Below, piece by piece: positions 1-6,054 of a stretch of 7,940 nt of DNA. The DNA comes from VGEM01 sp033764265. Lineage in GTDB: Bacteria > Pseudomonadota > Alphaproteobacteria > Rhodospirillales > Rhodospirillaceae. The stretch is taken from the NCBI GenBank assembly GCA_033764265.1, contig JANRJB010000175.1, positions 1-7,940 on the forward strand, written 5' to 3'. Position numbers and translations under genes: made by a program. The first letter of the stretch is position 1; each line of letters begins with the position of its first letter. The notes beneath the pieces were generated by a model. It was not told the origin of the DNA and searched no databases. It was given only the letters and a program-made list of their open reading frames with translations.

Positions 1-710
1 ACGTGGTACCAGACATCGCGCGGCGAGGTCATCGCCACCGCGCCGCCGGTGTGCTTGACGACGACGACGTGCCGGACCGACGGCGCGGTCTTGAGCGCTT
101 CGTCGACGTTGGTCTTGAGCGGAACGACCTTGCCGCCGCGCCGGCCCTCGTCGGCAGTGATGACCACTGAGGCGCCGCAATCGTTGATGCGATCCGCGAC
201 GGAGTGCGGCGCGAAGCCGCCGAACACCACCGAGTGAACCGCGCCGATGCGCGCGCACGCCAGCATGGCGACCGCGGCCTCGACGATCATCGGCAGGTAA
301 ATGCAGACGCGGTCGCCCTTCTTGACGCCGAGCGCCTCGAGCGCGTTGGCCAGCCGGCAGGTCATCTCGTGCAGCTCGGCGTATGTCACGCGCTTGGACT
401 GCCTGGGGTCGTCGCCTTCCCAGATGATCGCGGTCTGGGTAGCGCGTGTTGGCAGGTGGCGGTCGAGACAGTTGACCGCGGCGTTCAACGTGCCGTCGTG
501 GTACCAGCGGATGTGCAGGTCCTGGGCGTCGAAAGACACGTCCTTGACCGACCGGTACGGCACGATCCAGTCGAGCCGCCGGCCCTGCTCGCGCCAGAAT
601 CCGAGCGGGTCCTTGATCGAATCAGCATACATCGCTTGATACTTCGCCTCGTTCGCGTGGGCGCGGGCGGCGATGTGCGGCGGCACGGGAATGACGGTCT
701 CGGTGGACAT
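1..710 (-). CDS. acs: Acetyl-CoA synthetase (AMP-forming), N-terminal part, cut by window edge
   Basis: Activates acetate with ATP and CoA to acetyl-CoA, through an acetyl-AMP intermediate, in the cytoplasm. Only the first 236 residues are inside the window; the family is usually about 650. Residues about 20-60 match the acetyl-CoA synthetase N-terminal domain (FWREQGRRLDWIVPY at 38-52), followed by DGTLNAAVNCLDRHL (72-86), AIIWEGDD (94-101) and AVAMLACARIGAVHSVVFGG (146-165). These track E. coli Acs closely as I remember it. The adenylate-forming P-loop and the acetylated lysine motif lie beyond the edge, so catalytic competence cannot be judged here. The ATG has GAGG six bases upstream. It lies 90 bp after the Rieske gene on the same strand, so it may be read through from it or have its own promoter. 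Propionyl-CoA synthetase is the main alternative; the N-terminal sequence favours Acs. Confidence 0.93.
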   Translation of the reverse strand, partial: MSTETVIPVPPHIAARAHANEAKYQAMYADSIKDPLGFWREQGRRLDWIVPYRSVKDVSFDAQDLHIRWYHDGTLNAAVNCLDRHLPTRATQTAIIWEGDDPRQSKRVTYAELHEMTCRLANALEALGVKKGDRVCIYLPMIVEAAVAMLACARIGAVHSVVFGGFAPHSVADRINDCGASVVITADEGRRGGKVVPLKTNVDEALKTAPSVRHVVVVKHTGGAVAMTSPRDVWYH

Positions 711-746
711 GACAGGCCTCGGATTGCGAACCGGATTGACGCGACG

Positions 747-776
747 ACTGTAGCGAACCGCGCGCCGCCGCGTCAC
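747..776 (-). promoter_or_regulatory. Weak sigma70-like promoter candidate for acs
   Basis: Read on the minus strand, GTGACG (771-776) is followed after 18 bases by TACAGT (747-752). Each hexamer matches the consensus at four of six positions, and the pair sits 37 bases before the acs ATG. The rest of the 90-bp gap between the Rieske gene and acs shows no clear hairpin or T-run. This is a pattern match only; in such GC-rich DNA chance matches are common. Confidence 0.25.
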
Positions 777-800
777 CCCGCACGGATGACGTCGGGACGT

Positions 801-1142
801 TCAGAGGGGCCAGTCGCGCGCGACGATGTCCTCGCCTTGACGCTCGACCGGGAACGGGCGCAGGAACTTCCCCTTGCACGGTCCGCGCACGCAGCGCCCG
901 GTATCGACGTCGAACAGCGCGCCGTGGTTGGCGCACAACAGGTAGGTGCGCGTCACGTCGAAGAACACGTCGTCCTGCCAGTTGAGCGGCAGCCGTACGT
1001 GGGGACAACTGTTGACGTAGCCGAGCGCGCCATCGCCCCGGCGCACCACGAACACCGGGAGCGGCACACCAGCGTCGTCGAGCGTCACTTCTTTGGCGCC
1101 GGTGCGGTCGAGGTCGGCCCAGCGGCACAACACGTGCGTCAT
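801..1142 (-). CDS. Small Rieske [2Fe-2S] protein, MOSC partner candidate
   Basis: A 113-residue soluble protein consisting of one Rieske domain, without signal peptide or membrane segment. The cluster ligands are visible as C46-x-H48 in NSCPHVRLPL and C70-x2-H73 in LLCANHGALF, followed by the usual FDVDTGRC turn. Such stand-alone Rieske proteins act as electron carriers (ferredoxin component type). Two further cysteines, C84 and C89 (GRCVRGPC), lie after the second ligand pair; they are not in the disulfide position of bc1-type Rieske proteins and their role is unknown. The ATG lies 7 bp after the MOSC stop, so the two are almost surely co-transcribed, and the natural guess is that it hands electrons to the MOSC protein. 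No oxygenase alpha subunit is nearby, which argues against a ring-hydroxylating system in this window. Domain call is firm; partner and substrate are inferred. Confidence 0.9.
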   Translation of the reverse strand: MTHVLCRWADLDRTGAKEVTLDDAGVPLPVFVVRRGDGALGYVNSCPHVRLPLNWQDDVFFDVTRTYLLCANHGALFDVDTGRCVRGPCKGKFLRPFPVERQGEDIVARDWPL

Positions 1143-1149
1143 GACCAGC

Positions 1150-1908
1150 TCAGGACAGCGTCACGGCGTCGCCGACGCGCACCGGCCCGCCGGCGATCAC
1201 CTCGGCATAAATCCCGCAATCGATGTGGCCGAAGTTCTCCATGAGCAGCTTGGGCACGTTGATGTCGGTCGTGGCGCTGGCGGGGTCGACGCTGGTGGCG
1301 GCGCAGCGTTCGATGCGCTTGAAGACACGCAGCATGGCCGCGCCGACCTTCATCTCGCGGCCGACCCAGCCGAACTCGGCCCACGGCGGACAGCCGTCGA
1401 TCAACAGATTGCCGCGGAAGCGCAGCGGATCGAGCGGGCGGCCGGCCTTGGCGGACAACTCGCGCACAGTGGCGGCATTGATGACCGCCAGATAGGGCAC
1501 CTGCATGTCGGTGAGCGCCAGATCGGCGCCGGCGTCGACCAGAGTGAGCGGGCCGCGCGGATCCTTCAGCACGCGGTTGAACACGATCTCGGCGCCGCGC
1601 CGGGCGGCGGGGTTATCGAGCCGGCCGGCGAACAGCGGCGCGCCGTCACGCGCGATGGTGAGCGCCGTGGTATCGGGATCGAACGCGGTCTTGAGCCGGG
1701 CCAGCGCCGGCGTGTGCACCAGCACGGCGAACTCGCGCTTGCGCTGCCAGGCGGGCCGCGCGGGATCGTACGCGCTGGCGCCATGGCGCAGCGCGTACCG
1801 CCGGTCGCCCGGCAAAGCCCGACCCGGGGTCAATTCAACCTGCGCCAGGTGCTCGCCGCTCAGGCTCTTGATCGAGTACCTCACAATCGATTTAATATCT
1901 GTTTTCAT
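1150..1908 (-). CDS. MOSC-domain molybdenum-cofactor-binding protein (YcbX/mARC-like)
   Basis: A 252-residue cytoplasmic protein with an N-terminal MOSC beta-barrel (YSIKSLSGEHL at 11-21, then GDRRYAL) and a C-terminal MOSC domain. The key segment IERCAATSVDPASATTD (199-215) resembles the mARC/YcbX segment in which the cysteine (here C202) binds the molybdenum cofactor; RFRGNLLIDG (163-172) is the other hallmark. Family members reduce N-hydroxylated compounds or handle sulfurated cofactor. E. coli YcbX carries its own C-terminal plant-type ferredoxin domain; this protein has none, and a Rieske protein is encoded 7 bp downstream instead. The 5' end is unusually AT-rich for the window (first codons encode MKTDIKSIVRYSIK), and the gene is preceded by a triple AAATAGGGT repeat. 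The chosen ATG is the only start that keeps the complete N-terminal barrel motif. Family confident; substrate unknown. Confidence 0.9.
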   Translation of the reverse strand: MKTDIKSIVRYSIKSLSGEHLAQVELTPGRALPGDRRYALRHGASAYDPARPAWQRKREFAVLVHTPALARLKTAFDPDTTALTIARDGAPLFAGRLDNPAARRGAEIVFNRVLKDPRGPLTLVDAGADLALTDMQVPYLAVINAATVRELSAKAGRPLDPLRFRGNLLIDGCPPWAEFGWVGREMKVGAAMLRVFKRIERCAATSVDPASATTDINVPKLLMENFGHIDCGIYAEVIAGGPVRVGDAVTLS

Positions 1909-1925
1909 TAAATTAAGACGATCAA

Positions 1926-1957
1926 AAATAGGGTTGTACCCTATTTAGACCCTATTT
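1926..1957. repeat. Inverted plus direct AAATAGGGT repeat; operator or intrinsic terminator
   Basis: On the plus strand AAATAGGGT (1926-1934) and ACCCTATTT (1938-1946) form a perfect 9-bp inverted repeat around TGT; a second ACCCTATTT (1949-1957) repeats the right arm at an 11-bp period. The yciI-like stop codon (1952-1954) lies inside the outermost copy, and the MOSC ATG is 17 bases beyond the other side. Read in the direction of the minus-strand genes, the hairpin is followed directly by five T residues (1928-1924), so it could be a short intrinsic terminator after yciI. The 11-bp direct repeat and closeness to the MOSC start equally suit a regulator binding site. The surrounding 60 bases are markedly AT-rich for this window. 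The repeat is seen directly; either role is inferred. Confidence 0.6.
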
Positions 1958-2233
1958 GGGATAGACCTGCCGCGTGGGCTGGACGGTGACGCGGTCGAAC
2001 AGGCCGGCCTGGCTGTAGGGGTCGCGGGCGTGGAACGCCTTGGCCGCGGCGAGACTGTCGAAGTCCGCCACGAACAAGGAGCCGATCGGCGTGGTTCCGT
2101 CGTCGGCGAGGATCGGGCCGATGAACGTGGCCTTGACGTTCTCTCTCTCCATCCATTCCAGATGCGCCGGCCGGGTTTTCATGCGCAGGTCGAGGTGACC
2201 GGGCTTGTCGAACGCGATGATGGTACACAGCAT
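1952..2233 (-). CDS. YciI-family protein
   Basis: A 93-residue single-domain protein of the YciI family, ferredoxin-like-fold dimeric proteins mostly of unknown activity. The pattern is complete: start MLCTIIAFDKPGHLDLR, the conserved histidine in RPAHLEWM (H24), GPILADDGTTPIGSLFVADF (39-58), and the C-terminal FHARDPYSQAGLFDRVTVQP (67-86) with the DPY and AGLF motifs. The ATG was chosen because it begins the domain and has AAGGAAC about nine bases upstream; an open frame continues further 5' but overlaps the propeller gene. The start is 13 bp after the propeller stop, so it is co-transcribed with that gene. In alphaproteobacteria a YciI-like gene, as I recall, usually follows gpsA directly; here manC and the propeller gene stand between them. 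Its stop codon is inside the AAATAGGGT repeat. Confidence 0.88.
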   Translation of the reverse strand: MLCTIIAFDKPGHLDLRMKTRPAHLEWMERENVKATFIGPILADDGTTPIGSLFVADFDSLAAAKAFHARDPYSQAGLFDRVTVQPTRQVYPK

Positions 2234-2246
2234 GACATTGTTCCTT

Positions 2247-3251
2247 TCAACCCGGCACCTGGACGATGCCTGACATGCACTTGGGTGCGACCGTGATCCG
2301 CGCGGCGACCGCACCTTCGGCCAGCGCCACCTTGACCACCTCGCCGGTGAACCAGTTGCCGACGTAGGCGTGCGCGCCATCGGCCGCGGCCGCGACGATC
2401 GCCCAGCCGAAACCCGGCAACGGCCACGATGCTTGGCGCGCGCCGGCTTCGCTCCACACTTCGAGCCGGTTGCCGAGCGGCAGCAGCACGCGGCCGTTCG
2501 ACGCGGCCACGTCGAACACCATGTTGGGCGGTCGGCCCGGTTCGGACGCGGGCAGCGCGAGCAGATCGGGCAACTGACGCCGTGCGATCGCGTCGTAGCG
2601 CATCACGCGCGGGCCGGTCTCGGAGGTGTAGATCAACGTCGCGCCGTCGGACGCCAGCGCGGCGTGAGTGATCGCCATGCTGCGGCTGATGCCGCCGTGC
2701 ACCTCGGGCGCGTGCGTCGCCACCAGCGCGCCGCTGGCGTCGAATTCGTACAGCTGGCCCAGGCCGACCCGGCCCGGGTGATCGGGCAATTCCTGGTAGC
2801 GCGTGGTCAGGGTCTGCGGCTGGGCGTCGCCCTTGAAGTACTCGGTCAGCACATAATGGCCGTTCTTGAGGAACAGCACCTTGCCGAGCGCGCGGTCGAG
2901 CACCCGCTCGGCCGATCGCTGGCGGCCGGCGCGGTCGATCTTGACCACCATCCAGCCGAGATTGTCGAAGGCCCACAGCGTGCCGTCGGGCGCGAACGTC
3001 AGTCCGCCGACCAGGTGCGTGGTGCCCGACACCCACAGCACGCCTTTCTCGCGCAGGTTCGCGTCGTACTGGATGATACGACCCTGGCCGGCATGATCAT
3101 CGGCGGGGTTGTTCAACAACGTGGCGCCGATCAGCACGTCGCCCGGCGCGAACGGCTGCACGGTCGAGGGGGCCGCTTCGGTCATCGCTTCACTCCGCGC
3201 GCATGAAATCGCCAGCGCCGCGCCGGCCAGCAGAGTCCGCCGTGCGATCAT
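2247..3251 (-). CDS. Exported beta-propeller-like protein (SMP-30/NHL/YncE type), unknown function
   Basis: A 334-residue protein with an N-terminal export signal: MIARRTLLAGAALAISCARSEA has a twin arginine (R4-R5) before a hydrophobic stretch, resembling a Tat signal, with possible cleavage after SEA at residue 22. A cysteine at 17 leaves a poor lipobox (AISC) as a second possibility. The mature part has repeating blade-like units: GGLTFAPDGTLWAFDN (82-97) with VVKID, AALASDGATLIYTSETGPRVMRYD (197-220), and ADGAHAYVGNWFTGEVVKVAL (290-310). These resemble propellers of the lactonase/NHL/YncE group, but I see no diagnostic active site, so no reaction is assigned. The ATG shares four bases (ATGA) with the manC stop, implying translational coupling to a nucleotide-sugar enzyme, and yciI follows after 13 bp. 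Periplasmic or envelope location is likely. It may scaffold or sense something at the surface; that is speculation. Confidence 0.78.
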   Translation of the reverse strand: MIARRTLLAGAALAISCARSEAMTEAAPSTVQPFAPGDVLIGATLLNNPADDHAGQGRIIQYDANLREKGVLWVSGTTHLVGGLTFAPDGTLWAFDNLGWMVVKIDRAGRQRSAERVLDRALGKVLFLKNGHYVLTEYFKGDAQPQTLTTRYQELPDHPGRVGLGQLYEFDASGALVATHAPEVHGGISRSMAITHAALASDGATLIYTSETGPRVMRYDAIARRQLPDLLALPASEPGRPPNMVFDVAASNGRVLLPLGNRLEVWSEAGARQASWPLPGFGWAIVAAAADGAHAYVGNWFTGEVVKVALAEGAVAARITVAPKCMSGIVQVPG

Positions 3252-4825
3252 CGCCGCCGCCGCACGCCCCGGCGGGCACTACGCCGCTTGGCCGGCACCG
3301 CGCCGGCCTTGCGCCGGGTTTTTCCGCCGAGAGTTTTGGCCTTTTTCGGGGCGGCCTTCGGTTTGGCGCGCGGGGCGGCGGCAGTGCCGCCGCTGCGGCC
3401 GTAGTCGTCGACCAGGCGCACGATGTCGTCCTCGCCGACGTATTCGCCCGACTGCACCTCGATCATGTGCAGCTCGACCTGGCCGGGGTTGGCCAGGCGA
3501 TGCACCGCACCGGCCGGGATAAACGTCGACTCGTTCTCGCGGATCACGAACTCCTCGTCGTCGCGGGTGACAATGGCGGTACCGGTCACCACCACCCAGT
3601 GCTCGGAGCGATGCCAGTGCTTCTGCAACGACAGCTTGGCGCCCGGCTTGACGACGATGCGTTTGACCTTGAAGCGGTGGCCTTCGTCGATGGTCTGGAA
3701 CCAGCCCCACGGCCGGTAGGTGCGCGCGGCCTGGGTCGCCTCGGACCGGCCGGCCTGCTTCAGCTTCTCGACGATCTTCTTGACGTCCTGGTCGCGGCTC
3801 TTGTCGGCCACCAGCACGGCATCGGGCGTGACCACCACCGCCACGTTCTTCACGCCCAGCACGGCGGTGAGCTGCCGTTCGCTGCGCACGTAGCTGCCGT
3901 CGGTGTCTACCGCCAAGACGTCGCCGACCAGGGTGTTGCCGCGATCGTCGTGCGGCGTTTCGCCGTGCAGGGCCGACCATGAGCCCACGTCGGACCAGCC
4001 CATGTCGACCGGCACCACCGCGGCCTTGTCGGTGCGCTCCATCAGGCCGTGGTCGATGGACTGGCTGGGCAGCTTGGCGAAGGCCTCGGCATCCAGGCGG
4101 AAGAAATGCAGATCGGACTTGCCGCGCGCGAGGGCTTCGCGACAGCCGGGCACGATGGCCGGCTCGAACTTCGCCAGTTCGTCCAGAAACAGCTTGACCG
4201 GGAACATGAAGATGCTGGCGTTCCAGGAGTAGCCGCCGTCCTTGAGGTATTTTTCCGCGGTGGCGGCATCGGGCTTTTCGACGAAGCGCGCGACCGCGTA
4301 GCCGTCAGTGCCGGATACCGGCGATCCGCGCTTGATGTAGCCGTAGCCGGTTTCGGCCCGGTCGGGCGTGATGCCGAAGGTCACCAGCCGTCCGGCGGCG
4401 GCCAGCGGCAGGGCGGTGGCGATGGCGGCGCGGAAAGCCTCGGGCCGGCGCACGATGTGGTCGGACGCCATCGACAGCAGCACCGCGTCGGGGTCCTGTT
4501 CGATCAGCAGCGCGGCGACCGCGATGGCCGGCGCGGTGTTGCGCCCAGCCGGTTCGATGATGATCGCTTTCGGCTCGACACCGACGGCGCGCAGCTGCTC
4601 GGCGACGATGAAGCGATGGGCCTCGTTGCAGACGATGATCGGCGCTTCGACTTTCGGTGCCCCGGCGTTCGAGGATTGCCCGGCCAGCCGCAAGGCCGTG
4701 TCTTGCAGCAGGGTCTTGCCCGACACCAACGCCTGGAGCTGCTTGGGATAGTCCTCGCGCGACAGGGGCCACAATCGCGAACCGGAGCCGCCCGACAGGA
4801 TGACTGGATATAAACGGCCGCTCAC
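3248..4825 (-). CDS. manC: Mannose-1-phosphate guanylyltransferase / mannose-6-phosphate isomerase with basic C-terminal tail
   Basis: Bifunctional type II enzyme (ManC/XanB/AlgA family): the C-terminal cupin interconverts fructose-6-P and mannose-6-P, and the N-terminal transferase makes GDP-mannose from mannose-1-P and GTP for exopolysaccharide or LPS. Visible motifs: VILSGGSGSRLWPLSR (8-23) and YPKQ (26-29) for nucleotide binding, EPAGRNTAPAIA (91-102), FVEKP (181-185), the linker YRPWGWFQ (370-377), and the metal-binding QKHWHRSEHW (401-410) with FIPAGAVHRL (435-444). The normal family length is about 470-485; this one is 525. Residues 478-525 form an extra tail with 8 Lys and 11 Arg, many Ala and Pro, and no acidic residue. 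The start is GTG, preceded by a purine-rich GGGGGTT; it begins exactly at the family's usual N-terminus. It lies 96 bp after gpsA and overlaps the propeller gene by 4 bp. Phosphomannomutase is not in the window. Confidence 0.95.
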   Translation of the reverse strand: MSGRLYPVILSGGSGSRLWPLSREDYPKQLQALVSGKTLLQDTALRLAGQSSNAGAPKVEAPIIVCNEAHRFIVAEQLRAVGVEPKAIIIEPAGRNTAPAIAVAALLIEQDPDAVLLSMASDHIVRRPEAFRAAIATALPLAAAGRLVTFGITPDRAETGYGYIKRGSPVSGTDGYAVARFVEKPDAATAEKYLKDGGYSWNASIFMFPVKLFLDELAKFEPAIVPGCREALARGKSDLHFFRLDAEAFAKLPSQSIDHGLMERTDKAAVVPVDMGWSDVGSWSALHGETPHDDRGNTLVGDVLAVDTDGSYVRSERQLTAVLGVKNVAVVVTPDAVLVADKSRDQDVKKIVEKLKQAGRSEATQAARTYRPWGWFQTIDEGHRFKVKRIVVKPGAKLSLQKHWHRSEHWVVVTGTAIVTRDDEEFVIRENESTFIPAGAVHRLANPGQVELHMIEVQSGEYVGEDDIVRLVDDYGRSGGTAAAPRAKPKAAPKKAKTLGGKTRRKAGAVPAKRRSARRGVRRRR

Positions 4826-4921
4826 GTGAACCCCCGCGCGAAGTGGTGTGTCTGTTCGAGGGCTGTACCGATAGCCGATCGGAACGGGCGAAACCAGCGG
4901 GCGAAGCCCACGCCGAAGCGA
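4826..4921 (-). other. gpsA-manC spacer, no firm signal
   Basis: This 96-bp gap could hold a manC promoter or only a leader for read-through from gpsA. I see two direct copies of GGGCGAA, a short GGGC-TTC-GCCC hairpin on the minus strand and a small CCGATAGCCGATCGG inverted element. None has a T-run or a convincing -35/-10 pair, so no terminator or promoter is called. Confidence 0.4.
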
Positions 4922-5932
4922 TCAGGCGAACTCGTCCTTCAACGGCCGGTCGAGCAGACGTTTCAGTTCGGCGTCGATCGCGGCGCCGTGGTTGAGCACG
5001 CGGTCCATGCCGGCGGCGATCGGCATGTCCACCTGTTTGCGGGCGGCCAGCGCCACCAGAGCGGCGGCGGTGGTCACGCCTTCGGTGACGCTGACGCGCG
5101 CGCCCAGCACGTCGGCCAGCGACTTGCCCTGGCCGAGGGCGACGCCGAGCGAGTAGTTGCGCGACTGCATTGAGGTGGCGGTCAGCACCAGATCGCCCAG
5201 GCCGGCCAGGCCCATGAGCGTCTCGGGCCGGCCGCCACAGGCCACCGCCAGACGCACCAGTTCGGCCAAGCCGCGCGTCAACAAGGCCGCGCGGGCATTG
5301 GCGCCCAGGCCGCGTCCGTCGGCGATGCCGCAGCCGATGGCGAACACGTTCTTGGCCGCGCCCGCCACCTCGACGCCGATGGGGTCGGCCGAGAGATAGG
5401 GGCGGAAACTGGGGCCCTTGAGCGCTTCGGCCACGCGCCGGCCGAGATCGGCCCGGTCGGTGGCCAGCGTGACCGCCGTGGGCAGCCCCAGCGCGACGTC
5501 CTTGGCGAAGGTGGGGCCCGACAGCACCAGCCGGGGATGATCGGGCAGGACCTCGGCCACCACGTCGGTCATCAGGGCGCAGGTGGCGAGTTCTATGCCT
5601 TTCGCGCAAATCACCAGCGGCACCCGGGGCGCCAGCAGCGGATTCAGCGCCGCGCAGGTGGCGCGCAAGTGCTGGGCCGGCGGCACTAGCAGCACCAGGT
5701 CGGCGGCGGCGGCGGCGGTCAGGTCGGCGGTGGCGGCGATGGATGGATCGAGCGGCACCTCGGGCAGGAAGAGATCGTTGCGATGGCCCGTGTTGATGGC
5801 CGCGACCACTTCGGGCTCGCGTGCCCACAGCATGACGCGCCGCCCGGCGCGCATGGCGGTGACCGCCAGCGCCGTGCCCCACGCGCCGCCGCCGACGACG
5901 CCGATGGTTCGGATGTCCTGACCGATTGCCAT
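4922..5932 (-). CDS. gpsA: NAD(P)-dependent glycerol-3-phosphate dehydrogenase
   Basis: Cytoplasmic enzyme that reduces dihydroxyacetone phosphate to sn-glycerol-3-phosphate with NAD(P)H, supplying the backbone of phospholipids. The 336-residue length is normal for the family. The Rossmann motif is GVVGGGAWGTAL (11-22); CAKGIE (109-114) contains K111; LSGPTFAKDVALGLPTA (137-153) is the family signature region; VAGAAKNVFAIGCGIADG (189-206) holds the catalytic lysine K194; GLAGLGDLVLT (241-251) and SRNYSLG (257-263) follow. The ATG has AAGGTG about seven bases upstream. All key residues are present. A run of five alanines (74-78, GC-only codons) is a simple-sequence tract within the gene. In many alphaproteobacteria gpsA directly follows tsaD; here tsaD is on the same strand but about 1.9 kb away, with three opposite-strand genes between, so gpsA must rely on a promoter in the 122-bp divergent gap. 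Confidence 0.97.
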   Translation of the reverse strand: MAIGQDIRTIGVVGGGAWGTALAVTAMRAGRRVMLWAREPEVVAAINTGHRNDLFLPEVPLDPSIAATADLTAAAAADLVLLVPPAQHLRATCAALNPLLAPRVPLVICAKGIELATCALMTDVVAEVLPDHPRLVLSGPTFAKDVALGLPTAVTLATDRADLGRRVAEALKGPSFRPYLSADPIGVEVAGAAKNVFAIGCGIADGRGLGANARAALLTRGLAELVRLAVACGGRPETLMGLAGLGDLVLTATSMQSRNYSLGVALGQGKSLADVLGARVSVTEGVTTAAALVALAARKQVDMPIAAGMDRVLNHGAAIDAELKRLLDRPLKDEFA

Positions 5933-5972
5933 GGCGCACCTTAACCGTTGGCCCGGCGAAAGTGACCGGCGA

Positions 5973-5997
5973 ATTTCAAGGTCGCGTCGCTTGAAAT
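5973..5997. promoter_or_regulatory. Inverted repeat in the divergent gpsA/epimerase gap, operator candidate
   Basis: ATTTCAAG (5973-5980) and CTTGAAAT (5990-5997) are perfect 8-bp arms around a 9-base spacer (GTCGCGTCG). Centre-to-centre geometry is about one and a half helical turns, as for a dimeric regulator. Each arm contains TTGAAA, close to a -35 hexamer, facing outwards toward each divergent gene. On the plus strand TTGAAA (5991-5996) is followed after 18 bases by TAGACC, a poor -10; on the minus strand no good -10 is seen. A 13-bp-spaced direct repeat CCGGCGAA (5953-5960 and 5966-5973) lies beside it. The symmetry is seen; a regulatory role is inferred from its position between two divergent genes. 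Confidence 0.45.
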
Positions 5998-6054
5998 GCG
6001 CTGCGGCTTCGGCCTAGACCGGTGTTGGACAACCGAAGGCGGAGCGCGCGGAGC

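Noticed and set aside
204..1244. Plus-strand open frame of 346 codons opposite acs and the Rieske gene
   Set aside because: Antisense to two clearly recognised proteins; low-complexity Arg/His/Val composition and no recognisable motif.
2234..2380. N-terminal extension of the yciI-like frame into the propeller gene
   Set aside because: The extension is Arg/Ser-rich and overlaps the propeller C-terminus, whereas the ATG at 2233 begins the YciI domain with a good ribosome-binding site.
4049..4813. Plus-strand open frame of 254 codons opposite the N-terminal half of manC
   Set aside because: Shadow frame; the manC reading is supported by nucleotide-binding and linker motifs.
5701..5716. CGG trinucleotide run as a possible phase-variation tract
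   Set aside because: It encodes alanines 74-78 of GpsA in frame; trinucleotide changes would not shift the frame, and short GC-only runs are common at this composition.
4305..5939. Long minus-strand open frame of 544 codons across gpsA and the start of manC
   Set aside because: It is in another frame over two genes with complete family motifs, is rich in Arg/Gly/Ala as expected of a GC-rich shadow frame, and shows no domain.
6022..6054. Upstream in-frame GTG extension of the epimerase by 11 residues
   Set aside because: The added residues (MLDNRRRSARS) precede the first Rossmann strand without a counterpart in the family, and the ATG at 6055 has a better-placed ribosome-binding site.
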